Below, piece after piece: positions 11,301 to 23,400 of a stretch of DNA of 64,000 nucleotides. Source of the stretch: Rotaria macrura (taxonomy: Eukaryota > Rotifera > Eurotatoria > Philodinida > Philodinidae); NCBI GenBank assembly GCA_900239685.1, contig OENT01000394.1, positions 27,940-91,939 of the forward strand, given 5' to 3'. Position numbers and translations under genes: made by a program. The notes under the pieces were generated by a model. The model saw nothing but the letters and a program-made list of their open reading frames with translations, was not told the origin of the DNA and searched no databases. How positions within the stretch are numbered: position 1 is the first letter of the stretch; each line of letters begins with the position of its first letter.

Positions 11301-14300
11301 AATCAAACAATATCTTTTCCCAACAGAACGCGTCAGTTAACTATAGACAAAGTTAAAAAACACACTAGGGTAAATATGGAGACTTGATACTTCTGGAATG
11401 TTTGCATTTTTTTCGAGGTCTTTCTTTTTTGTTTCTCACTTCAATTTCTCCATAGTATGAAACGATAAAAATAACAAAAAATTTTCAAATCATCCATACC
11501 TTATTACTGTGTTCGACTTTATTTTTATTTGTTGATATAACTGGTAATGTATTATGATCAACATCAGATTCAGGCCCCTGTATAAAACAAAAACATCATG
11601 CAATGTTATTTTACTGTTTCCTCGTTTCTTTTTTCTTTGTTATTTAAAATCGAATTTTTTTTCATACTTTATTTTTTTTAAACGATGCACGTCGATATTG
11701 ATTAAAACAGACTTCGCTGCATAAAGTTTTTGAATCATCATTATCAGTACGTAATGTGAACGAACGTATGCCTAATTTTTGGCACCAAGCACATGTAGAC
11801 GCTATTCGAAAGAAAAAGAAAGACAACACTTCACTATTTGTATTACGAAAACGCATTTCTGTTTGTTGATTGAACCCTACGTTCTTGTTCTTGATTGATG
11901 GTTGGTTTCGTTCGAGAATTTTTCACTGATGATTGATTTGTTAAATTATAACCGTATAGACGAAGTAATTCATTCACTTGTAATTCTACAGGTTCATCTT
12001 TGACTTGGACGTTTGTTTTCATTGTTGAAACAGTTTGATTTTCTTTTTTTTTCTCGTCGTTGTCTATCTGTCAAGCAGCAGTAACATAAATGAGACAAGG
12101 GAAAAAAGAGAAGAGAGAGAGAGAGAATGAGAGGGAGAGATCAGAATGGAATCAGATTTCAGCAGCGTTGGTGTCGATATCTGATTTCTTCCTCACGTTC
12201 GCTATGTCGTCCTATCGAATTACTCTTTATATTCATCCCAATTCGATGAAGTCCAGCAGTAGTGGTTATTGGTCATCGTATTCTTAGATTAGACTGATGT
12301 TGATGGTTATTATTATTTTTCTTTTTTTCTTCTCTGTACAGGCATTCTATATTGAATTATACTCGGATTACCTTTGATTTTTTACACTTTATCAAAGGAA
12401 TCCCAGATCAATTTCGTATTTATATGGAAGAAAAGAACGCGACGAGAGACGAATGGAGATATACATATAAATTTATATAGATAGATAGATCGATAGATGA
12501 CTGAACGTTTCCTTTAGTTCTTCTGTTTTTGAATAGCCCAAAAAGAAAAAGAAAAGGGAGCATCTTCATTAACTTTGGTTATAGAGAGAGCGAGAGAGAC
12601 AGGGTGAAGTCATATCATATTTCAATCCACACTCATATCCAATTGCTGCAATGATATTTTGAGGAAAAGAGCATTGAGAATTATTGTATATATATATATA
12701 TATGTTGATTGAAGGCTATATATGGCTATGTTTTGATGCTATTGAGCATTTTTCTTTTCTCATATGAAACAAAAAGCTCAAATTGTTTTTGTCAAGTCAA
12801 GAAATATGAGAAAGCCTGTGGGTGGTATCGTACAATTTAATCGTTGGCGATTGTTTGAGATGGGATGTAAAATTTGGCTTATGGATGTCAAATTTATGGA
12901 TATATGATTTGCCTTGACTCTTTTTTTTTCTTTATTCGGTGTTAAATATAACAGCTAAATAGTAAAGTCAATCTCAAATTTCAATGGAAAAATGATAAAT
13001 GTTCTCTCGTTTTTTAGTCCTACTTATTCCTTCTCTTTCGAGCAAGACTTCAAACAATTCATTGTCGAATAGATGAAGTAATTACGCGAATTGAAAGAAA
13101 AAAATCGAAGATGAATTTTGTGTTGTCATTAAGGGAATTCGTACATATGAATATGCAATGTATTGTCAAACGGATTGGACAAATCTTCATCATGTAAGCA
13201 TTTTAGAAAAGAAAAACTTTGATACGTATGGTCTATACGGATATGTTTAGCTCGCATATTGGGAAATTCTATGGTGTCATGTGTATGTATTATAGTTTTG
13301 TTCAATAATTAAAAACGAAATGATTTGTCTTGTTTTTAATTATAAATAGATTTAACCGGCAATGGAGACAAGCATCTGAAATGGCTCGAGCTCTTCTCGA
13401 TGAAAATAATTGGAGTAAAGCCACCTATTGTTATTTATTATCGACATTTTTATTCGAAGATAATAATGGAATTCCGACAGATGAAGTTGTCGGATTGTAT
13501 AAGTTAGTATCTAAATTCATGTTTTTCATTCTTTCTATTACATAAGGAGATTTGTTTTGTTCTAGACGAGTACCAGAACTAAAAATTCGTCTTGCTGGCA
13601 AATCAATCCCATTAGAAAAATACGCAATGAAAAAATGTGACCATTTTCATGCTCAACAATGGTTATTCTTACCAGGATTGGTAACTAGCGATATCTATTT
13701 TCAACTTGTTTTGTTTTCGAGTAAACTCTTAGACAAACATACACGAATAAGAGAACAAAACTTGTTTACGTATATTCTTTTCTCTTTCGTGAAAGAGAAA
13801 GAAAATATTTTTTCTCTGTCAAAAAAAAAGGAAACATGATTCATTTTCTTGTAGGAACTTGTCTATCTTCTGAATGGTTTTTACGTTCTTGCTCATGATC
13901 CTAAGAGATTAAATAGAACATTTGATATTGTCAATCATGCTTTAAGTAATTTGGAACTTCATCACAAGAGTAAACTATTAGCCGTCAGTTTTTCTGTGTA
14001 GTCATAAATGCGTTTCTTTTTTTTTCTTTAAAGATGATCGATTTTATATCGATAGTTATGGTTCTGGATTATTACTTCGCGGTGCTCTTCTGCGTTTATT
14101 TCACCGATACGATGAAGCACACGAAGCATTCGATGACATAATCCATTTGTCCGTTGTTAACTTTTTTTTTCGCTTAAAATGAAATATAGATCTGTTTTCA
14201 TGTAATTTTTATAGAGCAAAACGATTTGATGCCAAATCATTTTTAGCACCGAATGCTGCTTTAGAAAAAGCATTGATGTATATTGAAACACAACAAAAAC

Positions 14301-14510
14301 AGAAAGCTGCGGAATATTTACACAAATCTTTGTAAGTTTAGCTTTTTAAAATGTAAAATGCTTAACGAACATTTCTATTGCAATATTCAATCTAGACATG
14401 ATTATAAAGATTATACACTTGAATCTCGTCTTCAATTTCGTATTAATGCTGCCATGCAAACAGTGAAACAAATGGATAATGAAATATTGAATGCGAAAAT
14501 GAAAGAGTAA
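8323..14510 (+). CDS. TTC39: Tetratricopeptide repeat protein 39 (TTC39/IML2 family)
   Basis: Nineteen exons read through GT-AG introns in perfect phase: 8323-8598, 8835-8893, 8954-9085, 9149-9224, 9286-9403, 9473-9605, 9684-9783, 9845-9910, 9960-10068, 10125-10192, 13018-13077, 13134-13193, 13251-13282, 13350-13502, 13566-13680, 13855-13969, 14034-14148, 14215-14331 and 14396-14510. The product is about 672 residues. Diagnostic blocks match vertebrate TTC39A/B: NLPQRIIRYLEFAGFSGNRE, then SKGLRAVFSALLLLGYHT, then ELKIRLAGKSIPLEKYA, ending in a YTLESRLQFRINAA block. The N-terminal 90 residues are Ser/Asn-rich and look disordered. The family is a helical repeat scaffold; TTC39B is linked to HDL and LXR turnover in mammals, and any such role here is inference. 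The intron 13078-13133 is only 56 bp with an unusual AAG acceptor, chosen because it restores family spacing exactly. The 2.8 kb intron 10193-13017 contains an antisense gene. The start is the first in-frame ATG. Confidence 0.9.
10281..12022 (-). CDS. SOBP: Sine oculis-binding protein (SOBP)-like, nested antisense
   Basis: Four exons on the minus strand (12022-11881, 11801-11668, 11577-11500, 10955-10281) join in phase to about 342 residues. Exon 1 gives VNELLRLYGY, a conserved SOBP N-terminal block. Exon 2 gives the FCS-type zinc finger, CAWCQKLGIRSFTL followed by LCSEVCFNQYRRASFKKNK, with its four cysteines in place. Exon 4 is Ser-rich and holds about 15 consecutive prolines encoded by a GGA-type microsatellite (about 10555-10600), then a Pro/Ile-rich tail. 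SOBP proteins are nuclear and bind Six-family partners; the mouse mutant is Jackson circler. This copy is much shorter than the vertebrate protein (roughly 870 residues) and I see only one FCS finger. The whole gene lies inside one TTC39 intron on the opposite strand, so it must have its own promoter, probably within 12.0-12.6 kb. Confidence 0.82.
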
Positions 14511-14703
14511 TGAAATGTAATCGTCTATATTTGTGATATTTCTATTTTTAATTCTGAATGATTTATTCTCTCGTCTTGTGATCGCACGTATATATATATA
14601 CATATTATTTTTTCTTTCTTTCTTTTTGTTTGGATTATATTAAAAAAATAAAAATAGATTGTATTCTTTTGTTTCATTTTTCATCTTGTGTTTTATTTTG
14701 GGA

Positions 14704-17108
14704 TTATGTAAACAAATGTATACCGATCGATTCTGCTAGTTTATGAGCATCAACACTGAATACATTATATTCATTGTGTTGTTTATTAATGATTGATGAA
14801 CGTTGAATGATCGAACTTTCTTTCGGTATATTGTATAAACCGAATTTATATATTTCTATGTGACTTATTGAACTTGAACCTTCAGTATGATGTATAGATT
14901 CCATGTTGAGATCGATTGATATTCGTATGAAACCGTTATGTCCTATACGAACACCTAATGGACCATCGGAACGATTTTTTATGTTCCAATAGAGCATCGA
15001 TGGACCACGTTCAAGTATAAAAAATTGAGGAGACAATTGTAAACAAAGAGATGATCGACCACCATCTAAGAACAATGAAACGACTTGTTTTTTTCCTCAA
15101 TAATCAAAGTCTCCTAACTTAATATATGTATGTTTTATTCTAGATGATGTACAATATTTGTTTGCCACGTAATCAAATATTCGATTTGTATTATCGTAGA
15201 ATAATCTTCTTTTTTTTCTTCTCGTTTTTGAAATTCATTATATGTAATGAAACACACTCTCTCAAACTGTTTAGTTTCTATTTCTATAGTTACTATACAT
15301 GATCATATATCATGTTAAGATCAAATAACAACTGTTAGTTATACTAAAAAATTCTGATATCATATATCATATTGTAATTGGTTGTTGAATATCGTATATC
15401 ACTTTGGAATTGGATATGGAATAGAGAAATTTAGACTAATATCAAATATCTTTTAGAACTAACCAAAAATATTTTATACTCATAGAAACTCAATTATATG
15501 GAAATTTTCAGATTCATAGTAAAATAGATATTGCCCATGAATGTTTCCTCTTCAATCGAGTCATATTCTTACACATAGAATATCGAATCGGACTCAAAAA
15601 ATTATAAAATACGTTCAATTAAACATCGACTTACAAGGTTTAGCCGAGTCCATAAGTTGTCCTTCTAATAGAATAGCAAAGATTCTTTCATCATGACAAT
15701 AGAACATAATAAGAAATGGTCCATCTATATAATATGTTGATTCACATAACTTTACTATGGAATATCCATGTTTATCGGAATCATACATATTTGTTATGAA
15801 TTCTTGACGAGAAATTTTCTCATAGAGCCGTATTGGATCGTATTCATTAGGAAAAACTTTATTCGAAGCTAACCAATTAGTTATATACCATAGAAATGTC
15901 GATGGTAAATTTTCATTAATATCAGAAGATATGGGTAGTAGCAATTGAGTTTTATTTGGTCTTGAAAGAAGACAAGTTTTAAACCATTTATGAATACTAA
16001 TAAATCCCCATGGTAATATGCGTTTAATTAATTTAATATAAGTTTTACAATTATTATTTTGATTCAATTGATAGAAATAAGTAAAGAACTTTTCTAAAAA
16101 TATCTGTAAAGAAAAATAATGAAATGTCTATTGATCAAGTATGAGTAAAAGTTAAGTGAATAACTTTTGACAGGAATATGATAGAAAATGTGCCGTTTTT
16201 CTCCATTGAAAAAAGAACAGACTTCGAATCATAAATATATTTGGAAAATCGAAATATTTCAAACAAATGTTCCTTTCGCAAGATATTCAGTTTGACTTTA
16301 AAATAGAATTCAGCTGACGTTTCGATACAATATGGATAAAATTAAAATGATGAACATATAATCGGTGTTCCGAAAGTTCTTGGAATACGAAACTCACACG
16401 CTTCTATCATATTCTTATCATTCTAGTTGTGATAAGATATACAACACGTGCGTCTTCTTTCTCGAAATCGATAATAGTCAGTATTCTCATATGGATCATA
16501 TGATTTTAGAGTATACGTAAATTGAACGATATCGAATATTCTTGTATTCTGTGACTCGAATTAAGACAAGAATAAATGACATTTACTTGACTTGAACGTG
16601 TTAAATTTGTTTGAACATTTGATTGTATAGCAGTAAAAAAGAAAGCATCTTGTATTAATTCATAGAATGATAATGAATTGATTGATGTTTGTTCTAATAA
16701 ATCATCAACATGTTCTATGAGATTATGTAATGTTTTATTAATTTTAATATTTAAATTTTGATTATTTGATAAACTTATATGAAATAATAATAGAATAAAA
16801 TCCATATGATTGATAAATTCATGCCAATTAATAATACATTCAGCAAATAAATAAAATTCTTTAATATGTATATAATTTGTTTGTTGTTGATTGAGATAGA
16901 AAAATAAATGTCGAATTATAAAACGATCGTAATGAAAGAATTCTAAAAAACATTGATAACAAATCGAATCGTTTCTATTTGATATGTGTAGACAATATTG
17001 TGCTAAATTACGAATATTTATATTAGAATTGAATGATTGTTCATTTGTCGTATTTATATAATTAAAACAAGTCGAACATTTTGCTAACAAACTTGCTATC
17101 AAATTCAT
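14704..17108 (-). CDS. TLDc-domain protein, probably MEAK7 (TLDC1)
   Basis: Three exons (17108-16587, 16103-15635, 15065-14704) give about 450 residues, close to the roughly 456 of human MEAK7. The N-terminal half is helical and Asn-rich with little obvious conservation. The C-terminal half carries a TLDc domain: GPFLIMFYCHDERIFAILLE, then a GGRSSLCLQLSPQF strand pair, then MLYWNIKNR, PLGVRIGHNG, and a late HIEIYKFG strand. TLDc proteins act in oxidative-stress resistance and V-ATPase regulation; MEAK7 is a lysosome-associated mTOR activator. Length and domain position favour MEAK7 over TBC1D24 or OXR1, but the N-terminus is divergent. The gene converges on TTC39 (193 bp between stops) and is head-to-head with TMEM68 (139 bp between starts). 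Confidence 0.7.
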
Positions 17109-17247
17109 TGTACATGTTCTGTTCTAATAGGAAGAGAAATAATTTTTTTTTTAAATTTTCTTTTTCATTTTCTTGCGCCCTTTAGATTTTCTTTTCCTTT
17201 TTTTTGTGTGTTCGTTTTATTTTTATTCAATTCAAACGACGAATAAG
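17109..17247. promoter_or_regulatory. Likely bidirectional promoter, MEAK7-like/TMEM68
   Basis: Only 139 bp separate the two divergent start codons, so both core promoters and 5' UTRs must lie here or overlap the genes. The stretch is a run of T-rich and pyrimidine-rich tracts on the plus strand with no clear TATA box. The call is inferred from gene arrangement. Confidence 0.55.
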
Positions 17248-20200
17248 ATGGTTTTCAATCAAGTTATTTCTTATTCATTGTCTTTACTTGAACGTTCTAA
17301 TTTGGATTTAATTTATTTATCATGGCTATGGAATTTATTTCGGCCATTGTGTATTCTATTAGTAACATTGTTTCTTTTGCCAGCTATTATACTTCTATTT
17401 ATGTATTGCTCATCATTGTTTTGTCTAATTTATAAACATTGGAATCGGTTGAAAGTAGGTGAGTTTTATATTTATACATGATTGAAAGGCTATTTTTTTT
17501 TCTTTCGTTTTCATTGAATATTCTAGGCTGCTTATTCCGAAGATCTTTGGTATGGAGCAATAAAAACTCTAGCTGTTCTTTGGGAATTACAAGCAACTAT
17601 ATGGCATGGTAAGAATCTATTTAACGTGTATGTCATATAAAATGACAAAAATTTATTTCAAGGCAAAATATAGATCGTATTGTCTGCGACAGGTTTTCGT
17701 CCATATATTCGGTTCGTATAAAGATTAAAACGAGCTGTATATCGCAAACGACTTTGGATTGGTAGATTGTTTTTCTTCATTCGAAACTTTGTGTAAATTG
17801 TAGAATTTCATGATCGATGAATATTTGGGAAGAAGAGTTCGTAATCGAAGATTATGTATTAGGATACATAAAAATAAAGATGTTCTTTTCTAGTATGTCT
17901 ACATAGAAACACGAGATTTATTTGGAACAGTTGTTAGCACAATGCTTGTAGGTTTGAAATATGAAATACGATATAGTTGATGTTTGTTAGTCAGAAGAAA
18001 AATTTTGTTTTGAGACATACTTCTTTAATGTCCTTGTCGCGAAATACAATCGGGCCGCAAGTTGAGTTCATAGATTTGAATGAAACATGCATCGATGAAC
18101 GAGAAAACCTTTGATAGGATTGTGAAGAATGCATGCAATCATCTGTACACGAATCGATAGAATAACGTACTAGTAAAAGAAGTCAAAAAAAAAACAACAA
18201 ACTACGAACTCTCTTCTTAACGTATTCCTAGTTTTATCTAGTTCTACATGATGTATTTGATCTCGATTGGAAGACTAACGATGTTTTTTGAAAATATGTT
18301 ATTCGCATACAACGATTTATTGTATCATTCAAACAGATATAGATATAATCAACTAGATTGGATGCATTATAGATTACTAGTTAATCCATAGATAGATTTA
18401 ATTGAAGATTAAAAACTTTGCTGTCATTAGTGCTTGTTGAAATTATTTTGTAAAATGATCTCATGTTTTATTTTGTTTTGTTTTTGTTTGTAAATTTCTT
18501 TTCTAGGTTATGAAGTTGAAGGATTAGAAAATATTCCAACACAGGGAGCAGTTATTATTGTTTTCTATCATGCTGCATTGCCGATTGATTTCTATTATCT
18601 ATTTGCTAAAATAATGCTCTATCGTAATCGACGTGTGCGAGTCGTTGCTGATAAATTCGTTTTCAAAATTCCAGGTATGTTGATTTTATTGAATAGAATA
18701 GGATGGAAAATTCTTCGTTTGTATTGTCAAGGCCTTGCCACTCTCCTTGAAGCACTTGAAATTCAACTATCAACATCGGCTATGTGTAAAGCAATGCTCG
18801 AAGATGGTCATGTTCTTGCTGTTGCACCTGGTAGACAGTCAAAGAGAAAACAAATAACAATGTTTGCTGAAAAATTCTGTGATCTTTTCTTCTCATAGGT
18901 GGTGTTCGGGAAGCACTTTTTGGTGATCAAAATTATCAATTAATATGGAAAGAAAGAAAAGGATTTGCTAAAGTTGCTATCGATGCTAAAGTTGTAAGTT
19001 TTAGAATTTATTGTTTACATTTTTTTGTCTATAAATCAAATAATAAAAACGAATACATTTCTATTTTAAGCCAATCATTCCAATGTTTACTAAAAACTGT
19101 CGTGAAGCTATACGAGCTATGACGTTAGGTCGCCGTAAGTAATTCTTTCGAATGATTCATTCATATCGAAAGAATGATTGAATACGTTTGATAATTGTTT
19201 TCGTATTGTTTTTCTTCTGATCATGTTTGAAAAATAAACATTTAATATTTAGGATTTCTTAGTTATATTTATGAAAAAACACGTTTACCACTTGTGCCTA
19301 TCTATGGTATATTTCCAGTTAAATTAATGTAAGATTATAAATAAATTGTTTTGATTAATATTTTTTTTTGATTTGATTTAGTACTTATCTTGGTAAACCA
19401 ATTCCCTATGATCCACATGTAACACCTGAAATACTTGCTCATCGAGTAAATATTTAATGATTTATCTTTTCCGAGATAGAAAATAAAATCTAGATAACTA
19501 TTAATTTGTTTTCATCTATTAGCATTATAGTCGGGAAAAGAGAAATGTTTCTACACTTAGTTTCTATCGGGAACGATAAGATATACAAATCGTTCAATAA
19601 GATAGAATTCTTCTGAAAACAAAAGCACAGTTTGAAAAGGTTAGAACAAATGGTTGTATTGATGTGAGAAACAAGCGTTTTCTAGTATTTCGATATTCCA
19701 GATGAAACCTGTCGATCAATGATCTTAAAATTCCAATCTGACCTTTTTCGATTATAAGTAACATTTAAGAGATGATAAATCAATACTGTACTCAGAATAA
19801 GATCTTTCTCGATCAAAAAACAAAGACCTATTCTGCGAACCCCTGCGGAATTAGAATGTGAATAGAATGCAGCTGCTGTTGTAGTACAAGAGACAATAAT
19901 TGAATGTATAGTTTGCTTGATGTATTTCTATCGATCGTCAATAATAAAAGCTGTTATTTACAATAAAGTATCGTTTCTTTGATTTCACATTCTCAAAATA
20001 TTTCTATGATAATCGAGAAATATTGCTATGATATTTTGATGTTTCTACAAGTGTTCGGGATTTTTCTCGTATCAAAAAATGAAATGACTAACTGTTCTAT
20101 GTCAAAATTGTTTCGTTGACGTATATATATATATATATATATTTCTGTTTAGGTTAAAAAAGAAATTGAAAAAATGATAGAAACACATCAACGACGTCCG

Positions 20201-20263
20201 GGTAGTATAATACGAGCTTTTCTAGATCGCTTCATACATACATCAGAGAAAGAAAAAGATTAA
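17248..20263 (+). CDS. TMEM68: Transmembrane protein 68 / DIESL acyltransferase
   Basis: Nine exons (17248-17454, 17527-17608, 18507-18674, 18732-18830, 18899-18993, 19071-19134, 19253-19328, 19382-19445, 20153-20263) give about 321 residues, near the human 324. The N-terminus has a membrane hairpin (about residues 24-58). The acyltransferase core follows: YEVEGLENIP, VFYHAALPIDFYY (His...Asp block I), VVADKFVFKIPG, VAPGGVREALFG (block III), KVPIIPMFTKNCREA, and TYLGKPIPYDP. TMEM68 makes triacylglycerol and other neutral lipids in the ER independently of DGAT1/2. The 57-bp intron 18675-18731 keeps frame and lacks stops, so a retained form would add 19 codons in the catalytic domain; removing it restores family spacing. 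Introns 17609-18506 and 19446-20152 are large and show no gene. Confidence 0.93.
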
Positions 20264-20481
20264 ACAAGAATTCTCTGCGTTTCTTTTTCTTTTTTCGTGT
20301 GTTCATATATTTTTCTTTTATAATATCAATACCGGTAAAGATATCTTCATTGTGCTGTATATAAATAAATAAATAAATAAATATATATGTATTTAATTGT
20401 CATGAAAAGAGAATCGATTGATCTACATGTATGAAAAATAAATTTTTCACTTCGAAAAACAAAAACGTGTCAATTTATTGT
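20264..20481. terminator. Shared 3' region of convergent TMEM68 and receptor genes
   Basis: The 218 bp between the two stop codons carry AATAAA-type signals for both strands. On the plus strand there is a run of AAATA units near 20365-20385. On the minus strand an AATAAA occurs at 20479-20474, only a few bases past the receptor stop. The transcripts therefore probably overlap at their 3' ends. Confidence 0.6.
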
Positions 20482-23400
20482 TTATAATGTATGAATATTA
20501 ATCTTTAAATTTGGATGCGTAAAAGGTATGAGCCATAATGTAGCCACATATGAAATAATTGTTGCTGCAAAATAAATATAAAAAAATAAACGATCTATAA
20601 CAAGACCAATAGCAAGCCACTGTAAACGAGAATAGAATAGATTATTCGTAGCCGATGAAGCTTTTCGACGTTCACGATTACGTTTAACAATTAATTCTAA
20701 TAAGTTTTGATCAAAATTAGCACGACTATCATGACGTTGATTATATTGAGTAAGAATATTTTCAATTAAATCACTTGAATTCTGTCGACGAGATTCAATA
20801 AGACATAACGTCGGTTCATCATCGTCATTGTCGTACGTTGAATTGTTCAATAGTGAATGTTGATCACAATGTACATTAACAGGTTGCCGTACTAATAAAG
20901 AATTGTTGGCTGATGATGTTGAACGTAAACGATGTATACTTCTCGATCGTTCTTGTGTATAGAGTAGAACTTGTTGTAGTAATAAATTTTCAATCATATT
21001 TTCATAATTAACATCAAGTTCATTCTTATTAGATGCAACTGGCAATAGATTTGGTTCTAATGATAGACCGAATGATGCTGATGATTCTTGCTAAAATTAG
21101 AAGGCATAGAAATTATCCGAGATTTGGATATGAAAATTTTCTTTTACTATTGTTCACATGCCATTCACAAAAAAAAATTATTATTGTTCTTTTTCTCGTA
21201 ACGATGTCTTGATTCTATTCATATTTAGAGTAATTTTTCTTAACCTAGATGAGTGTACCCATTTGTTCAAGATGCGGGTGAATTTTATGTGATAATAGAC
21301 TCAATCAAGTACACTTTCAAAGGAAAGAACGTGGTTACAGGGAAACAACATCTTTTTCTCTTCTTTCGACGATAAAAATTATATTATCGGGAAAAATATC
21401 AATGAGCTCTTCTGCGTTCTATAATCTGTGACCACGCATAGCCCATCGACTCAAGATCAAGATGTTTGAAATTTCACTCTCATCTTCTCTTTATCAAATC
21501 GAAGCATAATTACGTATCTAACAGTTCATAATAAAAACAATATTCATCATCAATTATACACACAAACGAAAGAGTAACTCAAGATATATATATATTTATT
21601 CATCGCCTTTTCCCATTAAACAAATTGCTGTAAGAAAGTTCCGAAATGCTCCGATCTAATAAATATTTAATTTAACTACTAGCGAATGGAAATGAAAAAG
21701 AAGAAGAAGAGAAAAAAAACAACAGAATGTTGTCAATTCATATGAATCACAACTAAAATCCAAAACGATTTGTATAAGATTGATATGGTATTGGCCTTGG
21801 CATCGGTCGTACATCATGAAAATAAACACCTTTCGGTAGACAAATTGCAATAGCACGTCCAGAAAATATTCCAGCCACTAAACTACATAGAACATTAACA
21901 CATGCCATGGTGAGTTGTATACAAACAATACTATATGAAATTGTTTCGACATCGGTACGTTGAGATGATTTACTTGATGGTATCATAACATGGTATAATT
22001 TAATAAGGAATGCAAAATAAACAATTAAATACAAAGCAAATAATGTTGAAAATAAACACATTATAAAAAAGCCTAGAATTGATCCATAACATCGACGTTT
22101 ACCAGCTACTATTCCAATGATACCAGTTAAGAATGTAAAAAGACCAAATATACTAGCTGCATATGTCCATAGCCACCAATGATTATAATAATTTGACATT
22201 GAATAAAGATTACCATTGAAATTTGTTGGACCATTTAAAATACGTGGGTATTCAAGAACTTGTGTTACGATACCAATGAGAATTAAAAGACTTCCACATA
22301 TATATCCATGAATGCCCCAATTGTCCCATGCTTGATTTCGACAGATTTTCATGTTCGGGTACATTTTATATTACGTTATAAGAAATAGTTCACAAGAATA
22401 AAAAAAAATAAAAAGACAACGGAGAAATAAAGATGACAATAGATGTGTCTCGAAAATGAATTTCATTAACCGATATGCATCATTGATCTTACTCGTTCTC
22501 GTATCATGAAAAAGAGAAGGGACCGGGCGTCCATCCAATCGAATGAATAAACTTTTGATTTTATTTTCGACAAACAAAGCAAAAAACGAAAACACTCGAT
22601 ATATTGTCCTACCTTTTGACTCAGTATAGCTTTGACCTTGTCTTGCATATGAAGAAGCGGAGACATATAGATAAGCGCAAATTTAATCAACCATTGTGGA
22701 GCACGATGTTTTTCTGATGCACACATAGCAGCTTGCTGATAAACATTAGCAACAATAACAGCCATTATAACCGAGATCGACTACAAAAATTATAATTAAT
22801 TATATTAGTCTGCTTATTTCTCTACTGCAAAACTTACTGTTAAACTCATCACGATTGTCAAATAGATACCTTAATAACAGAGAAGATTAACGTTAGTAGA
22901 ATTTTATTGACAGGATTTTTACCTATGATCGGTACTGAATCGGATGTTGCTGGAACTTTTTCAGCTACCATAAGCATGAAAACTGAAAATGCAACAAAAC
23001 ATGTTAAGCCAAGTGTTACTTTTTCACCCGATGATGTTGGCAACCTTTAATTGATGTATATATATATATATATATGTATATAGCGGCACATGTTCTTTTA
23101 AGACACACACGCGAAAAAAAAGAAAACAATATAATATGAAATTTTTCTCACCAGAATGACATACATGTCAAACATGAAAGCATAGCACATGGAATTATTA
23201 CATTGAATATATAATACAATGGACGACGACGTATATGAACACCATAAACTAATTCTGAATAAGTTCGATTATGTTTTGTGCTGCAAATATATAAATAGAT
23301 AGGAGTAAATTAGATGGGAAGCTTTAATATTAACATGAACGATGTTTGTGTGTTCGCAAATTCTTTGCATAATTTATTTTTAGAATATCTAATATGAATG

